In this document: positions 1 through 8,028 of the stretch, in pieces
How positions within the stretch are numbered: position 1 is the stretch's first letter
Layout: each line of letters opens with the position of its first letter
NCBI GenBank assembly: GCA_964611035.1
Contig: CAZSWT010000041.1
Coordinates: 1 to 32,134, forward strand
Source: B33-G16 sp964611035
GTDB taxonomy: Bacteria > Desulfobacterota > DSM-4660 > Desulfatiglandales > B25-G16
DNA length: 32,134 bases
Reading direction: 5' to 3'
Made by a program: the position numbers and the translations under genes
Notes under the pieces: generated by a model
Seen by the model: only the letters and a program-made list of their open reading frames with translations
What the model was told of the DNA's origin: nothing
The model's database searches: none

Positions 1-74
1 AGGATGATTTTATCTCCCTTCTCCATCGCATATACCTCAGTCCATGTATAGGCAGCAAATTGATATCGTTTCAT
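1..74 (-). CDS. Creatininase-family protein, N-terminal fragment (runs off window)
   Basis: An ATG at 74 on the minus strand opens 24 codons to the window edge, reading MKRYQFAAYTWTEVYAMEKG and then DKIIL. The pattern of an early Trp-Thr-Glu-Val followed by a Gly-Asp-x-Ile-Ile-Leu strand resembles the start of creatininase/creatinine amidohydrolase family metal-dependent amidases, where the next residues would be P-x-G-S-x-E-Q-H-G. Those diagnostic residues lie outside the window, so the family call is inference from a short fragment. A GGGGTG sequence precedes the start as a possible ribosome-binding site. It lies 89 nt downstream of gcdA on the same strand and could be cotranscribed with it. 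Confidence 0.45.
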   Translation of the reverse strand, partial: MKRYQFAAYTWTEVYAMEKGDKII

Positions 75-163
75 GGAAAGCACCCCAAATACTTAAAGTT
101 GCTTATTTACCTTTCTTCCCCTATTAAAGTGTTAAGTCCACAGCACCAGGAGCTAAACTTTTT

Positions 164-1897
164 TTATCCCTTAATAAGTCTTGGGATAATCATGTGGTGG
201 TGAGGGCAAATAGATATAGGATTTTGGTAGGCGCAGCCCGCAAAGGCCACAATATATTTTCTTATATCAGCAAAAGAGATAATTTCGTCCACATAGCCCC
301 TATTGGCACAATAGATTGGTCTGGATTTATCATAATATTCCTGTGCCAGGGCATTCATTTTGTCAATGACTGGCTGAAGTGGACGTCCGGCATCCTTTTC
401 CTTGACTAATCTCCTTGAAAATGAGGCAGCAGAGGCCGTTTCACCATGCATGACGTAAATTTCTGTTGTTGGTGTCCCCAGAGTAAAGGCATTATGGTTA
501 TTGGCCGTTGGTCCTCCCATGATGTAATGGGCAGCCGCTGTTCCTTTTCTAAGAACGATGCAGATTTGGGGGACATCAGTTTGCTCTATGGAGTATATAA
601 GAGATTGTCCAAGGCCAAGCAGCTCCGCCTTCTCTGCAATATCCCCCACATCAATTCCAGATGTATCCTGAAACCAGACGATAGGAACCCTGTCACGACC
701 ACAATGGGTGACGAATTCATTCATCTTGATCAAGCCTTGACGATAAAGCTTCCCACCAATGCCAGGGTAGGGTGCATATTCAGGATAGTTTTGACCTAAA
801 AATCCCTGATTATTTCCTATAAAGCCTATCAAAAGACCATCAATCTTGGCAAGTCCGGTATAGACCTCTGGGCCATAGTCTGGCCTGAATTCCATGTGTT
901 CGCTGTTATCAAAGATACGGGCCAGCATTTCTTGAAAGTTATAACTCCTCTTCTGATTAAAGGCCACAATACCGTTGATATCCTCTCCAGGAAATTTGGG
1001 TTCTTTCGGTTTATCAACGCGGAAAAAATCAGGGTCATAAGCCGGGCACATATCCATGTATTTTTTCAGGGCATCAAGAACCTCGAACTCAGTATCATAT
1101 ACCTCTTTAAAAAAGCCTGTCTCATTATGATGTATAGGAACGCTGCCCGGGGGCACCTGCTTGAAATGGCGTGTTGCCTCAATAAGCTGTTCGGCCCCTT
1201 CTTCGTCGAAATAACCTTTTGGGCTCATACCACCTACAATACCGCCGCCGCCTACAGCGATGTTAGCATCTTTATGTACCAGAAGGATGGTGGGGCTAAT
1301 GCCTTGATATCCCCCGCCGGCTGGGTTTGTTCCATAAATACCTGCTAAAATTGGAATACCTAACTTTTCAAGTTCCGCATGGCGGAAAAATGTGGTGCCA
1401 TTTCCTCTTCGGTTGGCATAAACCTCTTCCTGCTCTGTTAGTTTTACGCCACTGCAATTCACAATCCACACCAGGGGAACGTGAAGTCTTTTTGCCATAT
1501 CCGTGACCCTGAGTTGGTTATCTGCCTGTCCGGCAATCCATGCTCCTGCCATTACCTTGTTGTCAAAACCAATAACAACGGCCCATTTACCATTGATCTT
1601 GGCAAGGCCATCAATTACGCCAGTCGTGCCTTCCTCGTTAAACAGGGGATTATACAGTGTATGGAGCGGACAAAAGGTTCCAGGGTCAACAAGGTGCTCT
1701 ATTCTTTCCCAGACTGTGGTCTGACCTCTCTGTTTAATTTTCTCGGCCGGTATACCTGCATTTTTTACGGCCTCAATAGCATGGGCAACATCTTTTTCCA
1801 CTTCATTTATTTGTGCTACGTTTTCCTTTGCGCTCTCCTTTTGACTATCGGAAAGAGCTTTACCAAATGGTGTCATTTTTTCAAAATAAGGTCTCAT
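164..1897 (-). CDS. gcdA: Glutaconyl-CoA decarboxylase alpha subunit (carboxyltransferase)
   Basis: This 577-residue protein matches the carboxyltransferase subunit of the sodium-pumping, biotin-dependent glutaconyl-CoA decarboxylase, which moves the carboxyl group of glutaconyl-CoA to biotin. Length is close to the roughly 587 residues of the family. Two acyl-CoA carboxylase crotonase-like halves are visible: the first with GTTGVIDGLAKINGKW and the glycine-rich IAVGGGGIVGGMSPKG, the second with IGFIGNNQGFLGQNYPEY and ASAASFSRR. AGGAGGT lies just before the ATG. In anaerobes this enzyme acts in glutamate fermentation or in glutaryl/benzoyl-CoA degradation. The beta (membrane), gamma (biotin) and delta subunits are not in the window, so the energy-coupling complex must be completed elsewhere. 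The subunit call is firm; the physiological substrate is inferred. Confidence 0.9.
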   Translation of the reverse strand: MRPYFEKMTPFGKALSDSQKESAKENVAQINEVEKDVAHAIEAVKNAGIPAEKIKQRGQTTVWERIEHLVDPGTFCPLHTLYNPLFNEEGTTGVIDGLAKINGKWAVVIGFDNKVMAGAWIAGQADNQLRVTDMAKRLHVPLVWIVNCSGVKLTEQEEVYANRRGNGTTFFRHAELEKLGIPILAGIYGTNPAGGGYQGISPTILLVHKDANIAVGGGGIVGGMSPKGYFDEEGAEQLIEATRHFKQVPPGSVPIHHNETGFFKEVYDTEFEVLDALKKYMDMCPAYDPDFFRVDKPKEPKFPGEDINGIVAFNQKRSYNFQEMLARIFDNSEHMEFRPDYGPEVYTGLAKIDGLLIGFIGNNQGFLGQNYPEYAPYPGIGGKLYRQGLIKMNEFVTHCGRDRVPIVWFQDTSGIDVGDIAEKAELLGLGQSLIYSIEQTDVPQICIVLRKGTAAAHYIMGGPTANNHNAFTLGTPTTEIYVMHGETASAASFSRRLVKEKDAGRPLQPVIDKMNALAQEYYDKSRPIYCANRGYVDEIISFADIRKYIVAFAGCAYQNPISICPHHHMIIPRLIKG

Positions 1898-2157
1898 TTT
1901 TACCTCCTATTATTTAAATGCCTAAGATAACAAAACCTTGTGCCAACTCTCCTCGGCGTGCTGTGTGCTCAACCTTTATTGAGAAAGGCGAAGGTTTATA
2001 GTTTTGGTCTTAGGGTCGTTGTAACCGGACCCAAGAGTTGAAAAATTTATATCTCATTAAATTCAGTAAGAGATTTAAAGCTTTTTAAGCACTTTTTTCT
2101 ATCAGTTTAACGCACTAAGTTCAATCAGGTACTTTACCCAAACGTAAGGAAACCACA
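1898..2157. other. AT-rich spacer between gcdA and the IS200-like remnant
   Basis: No convincing gene is seen. It must contain the promoter for gcdA (leftward), but no strong -35/-10 pair stands out. The only clear signal is the gcdA ribosome-binding site AGGAGGT at about 1904-1910 on the minus strand. Confidence 0.5.
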
Positions 2158-2566
2158 CCCATTTGCAGATGGGAGTTGTTATATTTTGTGACTATTCCCT
2201 ATATCTATTAGGTTTAAATACCTACAGAGAACATCTGTTCATTGCTATAGAAATAAAACCTCCCATATACATCATCAACATTCAAATATGAGAGGTTTAA
2301 AATGAAAACCTGCCAATGCATACATTATATGAGATGGGAATGCAAGTATCATGTTGCTTTTACACCTAACAAATGTAGGAAAAAATATATTTGGGGTATT
2401 CAAGAATATCGTAGAAATATATATTTCATTAACTATCCAAACAGAAGAAATAAAACATAGAAGGGGGGCAGAGAATTAACTTGTTTTTAAGAGCATATGG
2501 TGCGAAAGATACCTGGTGAATGGTATGGTCATGAATATTGTGATGATAGCAATGTTGTTCTGCTAT
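2158..2566 (+). mobile_element. Remnant of an IS200/IS605-type element
   Basis: A decayed tnpA (2302 to about 2570) is flanked by two small hairpins. On the left, CCCAT-TTGCAG-ATGGG lies at 2158-2173; on the right, TAGCA-N9-TGCTA lies at 2547-2565. IS200/IS605 elements have no terminal inverted repeats but carry sub-terminal hairpins recognised by TnpA, so this layout fits a remnant of about 410 bp, shorter than the usual 700 bp or so of a TnpA-only element. The hairpins are short, so exact borders are uncertain. Confidence 0.5.
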
Positions 2567-2570
2567 TAAA
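2302..2570 (+). pseudogene. IS200-like transposase TnpA, deleted and frameshifted
   Basis: From ATG 2302 the frame reads 52 codons to a TAG at 2458-2460, containing RWECKYHVAFTPNKCRKKYIWG, which matches the first strand of Y1 HUH transposases (W-x-x-K-Y-H-V-x-F-x-P-K-x-R-R). The expected core with the HUH motif (D-H-x-H-M/L) is absent. About 30 nt further on, in another frame, IWCERYLVNGMVMN (from about 2495) resembles the family's later F-W-x-x-G-Y-x-V-x-T-V block. The gene has therefore lost its centre and its frame and cannot make an active enzyme. Similarity was judged by eye from known family motifs. Confidence 0.6.
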
Positions 2571-2615
2571 AACATACATATATTACAATTAAAATACTGA
2601 GAAAGGAGCACTACG

Positions 2616-3941
2616 ATGAAATTTCCTGATATCAAGACAACTCTCCCGGGCCCTAAGGCTGCGGCATTGATTGGTGTAGATCATAATCATGTATCTCCCT
2701 CCTACACTCGGATTTATCCCCTTGTTGCAGAGAAGGGTGAAGGGTTATGGATCCATGACCCAGATGGGAACACCTTCTTGGATTTTACCGCAGGTATTGC
2801 AGTATGCGCAACCGGACATTGCCACCCTCATGTCGTCAATGCCATCAAGGAACAGGCTAACAAGCTATTACATATGTCTGGAACCGATTTCTACTATACA
2901 TCACAAATAACTCTGGCGGAAAAGCTTGCCCACCTGGTACCGGGTGACGGGAGCAATAAGGTCTATTTTGGAAACTCCGGTGCCGAGGCAGTTGAAGCAG
3001 CTTTTAAGCTTGCCCGGTGGTATACAAAACGGGAGCTAAACCTTGCTTTCTTTGGAGCGTTCCATGGCCGCACTATGGGCGCACTTTCACTTACGGCTAG
3101 CAAAACGATCCAGAAAAAGTATTATAATCCACTTATCCCTGGAATTACCCATATACCATATGCCTATTGCTACCGGTGTCCGTATCATATGTCGTATCCT
3201 GAATGTGGAATCGAGTGTGTGCGCTGGGTAGAAGACACCCTCTTCCGCACAACCGTTCCCCCGGAAGAGGTGGCAGCCATCTTCGTTGAGCCTATCCAGG
3301 GCGAGGGAGGATACATTGTGCCTCCTCCCGAGTTCCACCGGGAGTTGCAAAAAATAGCTAAAAAGTATGAGATTCTCTATGTAGCAGATGAGGTACAATC
3401 AGGCATGGGCCGTACGGGAAAAATGTTCGCAATGGAACACTTTGGAGTAGTGCCGGACATTATGGCCCTGGCGAAGGGTATCGCATCAGGAATGCCGCTC
3501 GGTGCCATGGTGGCCCGATCTGACATTATGGTTTGGGAGGCAGGATCCCATGCTTCCACCTTTGGAGGCAATCCTGTCTCATGTAGCGCTGCTTTGGCTA
3601 CTATTGAGTTGCTCGAGGCTGAGCTGATGGAAAATGCCAAAATCCGTGGTGAATATTTAATGACCGGGCTACGAGAGTTGCAGAAATCAATAGAGTGTAT
3701 GGGCGATGTGCGCGGTAAGGGTCTCATGGTTGCTGTTGAGTTGGTAAAGGATAGAGATACCAAAGAACGGGCCACTGATTGGCGCAATGAGGTAATTCAA
3801 AAGGCCTTTCAAAAGGGACTACTACTGCTTGGGTGCGGTGAGAATTCAATTCGTTTCTCTCCGGCGCTTACTGTTACGGTAGAGGAGATAGATGTGTGTT
3901 TATCTATCTTTGAAGAAAGCCTACGGGAAGTGGCTGGATGA
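2616..3941 (+). CDS. PLP-dependent class III aminotransferase (acetylornithine/GABA aminotransferase family)
   Basis: This 441-residue fold-type I PLP enzyme has the class III landmarks: GNSGAEAVEAAFKLAR (119-134) for cofactor phosphate binding, FFGAFHGRT (145-153), EPIQGEGG (225-232), the cofactor aspartate in VADEVQSG (D258), and the Schiff-base lysine in ALAKGIASG (K287). The N-terminal PGPKAAALI and the later LLLLGCGENSIRFSPALTV are very like archaeal Pyrococcus/Thermococcus members annotated as 4-aminobutyrate aminotransferase, one of which is a broad-specificity amino-acid racemase. The substrate therefore cannot be set from sequence, and I give no symbol. An AAAGGAG ribosome-binding site lies 9 nt before the ATG. 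It is transcribed alone, divergent from gcdA and convergent with the next gene, 4 nt away. Confidence 0.87.
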   Translation: MKFPDIKTTLPGPKAAALIGVDHNHVSPSYTRIYPLVAEKGEGLWIHDPDGNTFLDFTAGIAVCATGHCHPHVVNAIKEQANKLLHMSGTDFYYTSQITLAEKLAHLVPGDGSNKVYFGNSGAEAVEAAFKLARWYTKRELNLAFFGAFHGRTMGALSLTASKTIQKKYYNPLIPGITHIPYAYCYRCPYHMSYPECGIECVRWVEDTLFRTTVPPEEVAAIFVEPIQGEGGYIVPPPEFHRELQKIAKKYEILYVADEVQSGMGRTGKMFAMEHFGVVPDIMALAKGIASGMPLGAMVARSDIMVWEAGSHASTFGGNPVSCSAALATIELLEAELMENAKIRGEYLMTGLRELQKSIECMGDVRGKGLMVAVELVKDRDTKERATDWRNEVIQKAFQKGLLLLGCGENSIRFSPALTVTVEEIDVCLSIFEESLREVAG

Positions 3942-3945
3942 ACTG

Positions 3946-4758
3946 TCATTGAATGATAAACCCAGCATACCCCACAACATAGCTATAATCACCACTCACG
4001 TCTCCTGATGTGGCATAGGCTACCAGATTGGCCGTGGTTGCACCCAGTTCCTTGGCTGCTATGAGGGTTATTGTAGTTGGAATTACGCCGCACATAGATA
4101 TGTTATTTTCTTCAACTGTCTCTAAAAGCCCAGAAGGATCCAGAGCGCAGACCCGGTCTATTGCTAATTGATCCTTTTGTTTAGCGCTTTCCTGTGATTC
4201 ATAGTGAGTCATATCTGTACTGGCTATAATGACAACAGGCCTACCGAATTTTTTTATAGCCCTGGCTATGGCTCTACCTATTTCTTCACATGTCTTAAAG
4301 TCAGCTCTGCCAAGAACAATTGGAACAAATTCAACATCAGGTCTGATATATTGAATAAAGGGTAATTGCACCTCAACAGAATGTTCTTGTATGTGGGCCT
4401 GATCATCAGCGTTTAACCACCTGGATTCTGCAATCATGAGATTGGCCAGTTTTTCATTTATGCTAATATCACCCCATGGCATGCGCCAAACACCCTGTGC
4501 CATCACGGCAAACGGTGCTCCAAGTCCATGATGATTGGGGCCCATTACGATTACTTCCTTGGTAATATCAGCTACGGCATAAACAGCTCCAGCAACATTG
4601 CCTGAGTAAATATAACCGGCATGAGGAGATACCAGGGCTAATACCTTTTCTTTTTTTTGTTCACCTGTGGCAGGCTTAATCCTGCTGGAAATATCTTTTT
4701 TAAGATCCGCTTCCCTTCCAGGATAAAATTGATTGGCTACTGCTGGTTGACGTATCAT
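3946..4758 (-). CDS. AmmeMemoRadiSam system protein B (MEMO1 family)
   Basis: About 270 residues with MEMO-family signatures: RQPAVANQFYPG at the N-terminus, SPHAGYIYSG, MGPNHHGLG, EHSVEVQLPFIQ, ASTDMTHYE and the C-terminal SGDVSGDYSYVVGYAG. The fold is related to extradiol dioxygenases; the bacterial protein is usually encoded with an AMMECR1-domain protein and a radical SAM enzyme, and its reaction is unknown to me. Neither partner is in this window. A GTG at 4767 would add three residues, but GAGGTG stands 6 nt before the ATG at 4758, which I prefer. The gene ends 4 nt from the convergent aminotransferase. Confidence 0.85.
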   Translation of the reverse strand: MIRQPAVANQFYPGREADLKKDISSRIKPATGEQKKEKVLALVSPHAGYIYSGNVAGAVYAVADITKEVIVMGPNHHGLGAPFAVMAQGVWRMPWGDISINEKLANLMIAESRWLNADDQAHIQEHSVEVQLPFIQYIRPDVEFVPIVLGRADFKTCEEIGRAIARAIKKFGRPVVIIASTDMTHYESQESAKQKDQLAIDRVCALDPSGLLETVEENNISMCGVIPTTITLIAAKELGATTANLVAYATSGDVSGDYSYVVGYAGFIIQ

Positions 4759-4880
4759 TTTAATCACCTCGTTATAGGTTATTAGTTACTCGTTAATTGT
4801 TAGGAACTCCTGAGTTTGAAAATTGATACTTAAAACTCTATTCTTGGGGAAAATACTGAATTAATCTTTTTTAAAACAGT

Positions 4881-5035
4881 AAACTTGATGAATTCGTAAA
4901 AAGTTATGTCCCAGCGTCATTGCGAGGGCTTTAGCCCGAAGCAATCTAATAGATACAATAAATTATGGTATAGGAGATTGCTTTGCTACGCTCGCAATGA
5001 CTGCATGAGGGACTTTTTACGAGTCTATCAAACTT
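4881..5035. repeat. MITE-like palindromic element (copy 1)
   Basis: Outer arms of about 24 nt at 4881-4904 and 5012-5035 are imperfect inverted repeats built on TCGTAAAAAGT and ACTTTTTACGA. Inside them sits a second pair, GTCATTGCGAG near 4916 and CTCGCAATGAC near 4990, with GAAGCAATCT/AGATTGCTT further in. There is no coding capacity. The whole can fold into one long hairpin, as expected of a non-autonomous miniature element. Its outer ends match those of the element near 16596-16784. Confidence 0.7.
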
Positions 5036-5378
5036 CATTATTTATCAAGTTTCAAGTTTTAAGTTTCAAATAGATAAATATTAGAATTTGAATTTATTTT
5101 CTTTTAAAGAATATATCTGAATTTCTACAACTTACTGAAATTATAGCTCTTTTTATTTCGTGCCATTGATGTGGAGATGTGGAGTACGGGAGTAATGGAA
5201 ATCCGTGAGGAAGAATTATTTCTCTCCTAAACACATCACTCCAATACTCCATCACTCCAATACTCCAATCGGGGCGAAGCCCCCTAAGTTCATAGTATAG
5301 GAAATCCCATTTTTTAGACAGGATAGACAGGATAGTCAGGATAAATAAAAAAATCATGTAAATCCAGTTAATCCTGTC
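5036..5378. other. Repeat-rich spacer between the MEMO gene and cinA
   Basis: This stretch is a mosaic of short repeated words: AGTTTCAAG/AAGTTTCAA near 5046-5070, ACTCCAATACTCCATC units near 5237-5269, a GGGGC-GAA-GCCCC hairpin near 5271-5283, and ACAGGATAGACAGGATAGTC with the inverse ATCCTGTC near 5325-5378. An open frame at 5094-5396 (minus) runs through these repeats but has no family resemblance or ribosome-binding site, so I do not call it a gene. Confidence 0.6.
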
Positions 5379-5403
5379 AAAAAAGTTCCCCGACATGTCG
5401 GGG
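5379..5403 (-). terminator. Intrinsic terminator of cinA
   Basis: On the minus strand, 13 nt beyond the cinA stop codon, the perfect 16-nt palindrome CCCCGACATGTCGGGG (5388-5403) is followed by AAC and then six T (5379-5384). This is the stem plus U-tract layout of a rho-independent terminator, though the palindrome leaves a tight loop. Confidence 0.6.
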
Positions 5404-5415
5404 CTAAGTTCATAA

Positions 5416-6636
5416 CTATGGTGCTGAAATCAGTGCTAACCTTAGTGTATTCAAGGCTATTATTGCGCTTCTATTTTGAAGGGTAGGGATATCACCACCC
5501 ATTTTCCAATCGTAACTACCATTGACATTTTTACCTGAAACCACGACATGGGCATCTACATTATATCCCTTTTTAGCCGTTTTTAGTGTTCCTAAAAGGG
5601 CTAAGCCAATTGAGCTATTTCCCTTACGTTTTATTTTTTTAGCCAGATACTCAGCTGTCTCCTTGTTAATTTCAAGAGCAGGGCCTTTCTTATTCAAAAA
5701 GGAAAGGATTTGTTCTTGTTTCCCTATCACAATACTTTCATGAAGGGGGGATAATAGTGACCTTTGCAACCTTCCTGTTAGCTCCCCTCCTGAAAAGGTT
5801 TCTAAAACAGATAAGGTATCGCCTCTTTTATTGAGAAGATTTGTGACAACTCCATGGAGAGTATCTTTGTTGACACCATATATATTATTTCCTAAGCGTG
5901 ACCTAATCTCTTGCTCGATTGGCCTGATAAGAGCCTCGGCCTCTCTTTCACTTTTTGCCCAGGCTGTTATCGTGATACTTATATCACCTGGTGAAGCCAG
6001 GATGCCGATAGTTGGATTAATAGTCTCCTTAATGAGATCTTTTATCTGGGTATCGACCTTGCTTTCACCTATACCTGTTACCTTGAGAGTTTTAGAGGAA
6101 ATTAATTCCTGATCAAGTTGAAAACGTTTCTTAAGGTAAGGAACGACCTTTTTGTTAAGGAGATATTTTAGTTCTTTTGGCACTCCAGGAAGGGCAATAA
6201 TTACCTTTGCTCCTTTTTCTATAATAAACCCGGGAGCTGTTCCTATTTCATTGGGAATAGGGGTGGCTCCATCAGGTATAAATGCCTGCTTTCTATTGTT
6301 TTCTGGCATGCTATACCCAATGCGTTTAAAAATAGATTCGATTTGATCCATTAATTCTTTTTTAAATGTAAGCGGAACACCTACCACATTGGCTATCGCC
6401 TCTCTTGTCAGGTCATCTTCTGTGGGCCCGATACCACCTGTAGTAATAACCAGATCGGTTCTATCGCGTGCCTGAAAAAGAACATCCTTTATTTGGGCAT
6501 GTGTGTCTCCTACGGTAGTGTGAAATGCTATGTTAAGCCCGATAGAGTTAAGTGTGCGAGCAATATAGGATGCATTGGTGTCTATTATCTGGCCATGTAA
6601 AAGTTCACTACCTATAGTTACTATTTCACAATTCAT
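5416..6636 (-). CDS. cinA: CinA-family protein with degenerate C-terminal domain
   Basis: A 406-residue protein. Residues 1-170 form a clear molybdopterin-binding-like (MoCF/COG1058) domain with IGSELLHGQIIDTNA, TTGGIGPTEDDLTREA and GTAPGF plus IALPGVPKE; in CinA this part has ADP-ribose pyrophosphatase activity. A middle domain follows to about 255. The C-terminal region (about 260-406) is where the nicotinamide-mononucleotide deamidase (PncC) domain belongs, but the active-site signature E-S-C-T-G-G is replaced by ETFSGG (279-284), and the usual Y-x-x-x-x-K and T-G-I-A-G-P blocks are not recognisable. The N-terminal call is firm; deamidase activity looks doubtful. The first residues MNCEIVTIGSELL match the family start. 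Confidence 0.87.
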   Translation of the reverse strand: MNCEIVTIGSELLHGQIIDTNASYIARTLNSIGLNIAFHTTVGDTHAQIKDVLFQARDRTDLVITTGGIGPTEDDLTREAIANVVGVPLTFKKELMDQIESIFKRIGYSMPENNRKQAFIPDGATPIPNEIGTAPGFIIEKGAKVIIALPGVPKELKYLLNKKVVPYLKKRFQLDQELISSKTLKVTGIGESKVDTQIKDLIKETINPTIGILASPGDISITITAWAKSEREAEALIRPIEQEIRSRLGNNIYGVNKDTLHGVVTNLLNKRGDTLSVLETFSGGELTGRLQRSLLSPLHESIVIGKQEQILSFLNKKGPALEINKETAEYLAKKIKRKGNSSIGLALLGTLKTAKKGYNVDAHVVVSGKNVNGSYDWKMGGDIPTLQNRSAIIALNTLRLALISAP

Positions 6637-6687
6637 GATGATATGCGCTCATTTGTATTTGCAAACTTTTACCCTAATATATCTCTT

Positions 6688-7305
6688 TTACAGTGAAGCG
6701 AACCGTGGATCCACTGATGTTCCAGCCATTGTTGTTGTATAGTACCTATTAATTATATGTGTATCTGCTTCAAAGGCCATAGAGGGAAAAGGCCCTGAAA
6801 TAGGGAACCATTCTAATTTTACCATGTCATCACCAGGTCGTAAGGTACCACTCATTTCTTGGGCCAAAAGCACAATTACTAAGGTATGCAGGTCAGGTGA
6901 GAAGAAATTAGCAACAACACTGATAATAGAGATGATTTCTATAGAAAGGCCAGTCTCTTCCATTATTTCCCTATGGGCTGCAGATAGAAAGTCTTCATCA
7001 AACTCGATAAATCCACCAGGGAGACTCCATTTTCCTCCCATAAATACCTTGTTATCCCTCTCACCTAATAGTATCATATCATCGTCAACAATTAATACGA
7101 CGACTCCTGGGGAGGGATTTTGGTAGAGAGTAAAACCACACCTTGGGCATCTAAGCTTGCTATGCCTGAGGGTTGATCTGGAAATACATTGTGTGCCGCA
7201 TACGGGACAATACCTAAATTTAGAAATTGTCCGATTTCCTTTCCTATTATAGGTCTCAAATATTTGTTTCGTTTTCATTTTCTTTTTCATGAGCCTTAGG
7301 TTCAT
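6688..7305 (-). CDS. NUDIX hydrolase with N-terminal zinc ribbon
   Basis: A 205-residue protein. Cysteines 33, 36, 53 and 56 (CPVCG ... CPRCG) form a zinc-ribbon like that of NudC-type enzymes, leading into YQNPSPGVVVLIV. A complete NUDIX box G-x5-E-x7-R-E-U-x-E-E-x-G-U spans residues 98-120 (G98, E104, R112, E113, E116, E117, G119). Such enzymes hydrolyse nucleoside diphosphates linked to another group; the substrate cannot be read here. Start choice is uncertain: Met1, Met6 and Met10 are all possible, and TAAGG lies just before Met6. It lies upstream of cinA on the same strand, with 51 nt between, so the two may be cotranscribed. Confidence 0.85.
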   Translation of the reverse strand: MNLRLMKKKMKTKQIFETYNRKGNRTISKFRYCPVCGTQCISRSTLRHSKLRCPRCGFTLYQNPSPGVVVLIVDDDMILLGERDNKVFMGGKWSLPGGFIEFDEDFLSAAHREIMEETGLSIEIISIISVVANFFSPDLHTLVIVLLAQEMSGTLRPGDDMVKLEWFPISGPFPSMAFEADTHIINRYYTTTMAGTSVDPRFASL

Positions 7306-7360
7306 TTATCTTACTACTTTCTATGCAGCAATTCAAGAGTGGGGGAAAGAAGAAATTATC

Positions 7361-7387
7361 TTGACAAAAAGAACTACTCTATATAAA
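7361..7387 (+). promoter_or_regulatory. Possible sigma70 promoter for the yceD-nusB run
   Basis: A perfect TTGACA at 7361-7366 is followed after 15 nt by TATAAA at 7382-7387, about 55 nt before yceD. The spacing is shorter than the ideal 17. It is the best promoter-like sequence in the divergent gap between the NUDIX gene and yceD. Confidence 0.45.
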
Positions 7388-7442
7388 AGCAAACTTTAAT
7401 TATTAACGGTAGTTATAATATTAGAATGTATATTCGGGATAA

Positions 7443-7946
7443 ATGAAAATCGATTTGACAAAGATCCCTCCAGGCGGTAAAGAAATAAATTTCTCACTTG
7501 AACCAGGATGGTGGAAACCAGATTTCGAGAAGGATCGGATCGTGGGTCTTGAAAGCCCACTTTCTGCCTGGCTTAAGATATACCAAACTGGCGAAAAGAT
7601 AGTAGTAGATGGTTTTTTATCTGCCAGATTGGTTTTGAGATGTGACAGATGTCTTGAAACTTACAGCAAGGATGTAACAACAGATTTTAGGATATACTTA
7701 TCAATGTTTCCATTTAAAGGGGAAGCAGAGGTTGAACTATTAGAAAATGACCTTAACCTCGATTTCATTGATGATAATTTTTTGGACTCAGATCAGATAA
7801 TAAAAGAGCAGCTTATTCTCAATTTACCAATGAAGACTCTTTGTACGAAAGACTGCAAAGGGCTTTGCCCTATATGTGGGTGTAACTTGAATATAGCAAG
7901 CTGCTCATGTCAATCACGATATGAGACATTGGGAAATGTCAGTTGA
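7443..7946 (+). CDS. yceD: YceD/DUF177 family protein (23S rRNA accumulation protein)
   Basis: A 167-residue DUF177 protein, the small family found beside rpmF throughout bacteria and linked to 23S rRNA accumulation. Two cysteine pairs are seen: LRCDRCLE (about 69-75) and the C-terminal CTKDCKGLCPICGCNLN followed by CSC (about 134-156), the typical D-C-K-G-L-C-P-x-C-G motif. The extreme C-terminus (SRYETLGNVS) departs from the common ending that contains D-P-R-x-x-x-L, and the stop codon falls inside a GTCAGTTG short repeat, so the end may have been altered by repeat growth. It is the first gene of the plus-strand run, and rpmF follows 82 nt later. Confidence 0.87.
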   Translation: MKIDLTKIPPGGKEINFSLEPGWWKPDFEKDRIVGLESPLSAWLKIYQTGEKIVVDGFLSARLVLRCDRCLETYSKDVTTDFRIYLSMFPFKGEAEVELLENDLNLDFIDDNFLDSDQIIKEQLILNLPMKTLCTKDCKGLCPICGCNLNIASCSCQSRYETLGNVS

Positions 7947-8028
7947 TAATTGTCAGTTGTCTGTCGGGAAGAAGTGTCAATAATGACCAATGCCAAATGA
8001 CCAATGACAAAATTAAGGAAATTTCGTT

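Noticed and set aside
2429..2635. 68-codon minus-strand frame in the IS200 remnant region
   Set aside because: Overlaps the TnpA fragments and the aminotransferase start; no motif or ribosome-binding site.
3377..3787. 136-codon minus-strand frame inside the aminotransferase gene
   Set aside because: Antisense shadow of a gene with intact catalytic motifs; low-complexity Ser/Pro content and no initiation signal.
5094..5396. Open frame of 100 codons on the minus strand between the MEMO gene and cinA
   Set aside because: It is read through interspersed short repeats and a hairpin, has no ribosome-binding site and no family pattern.
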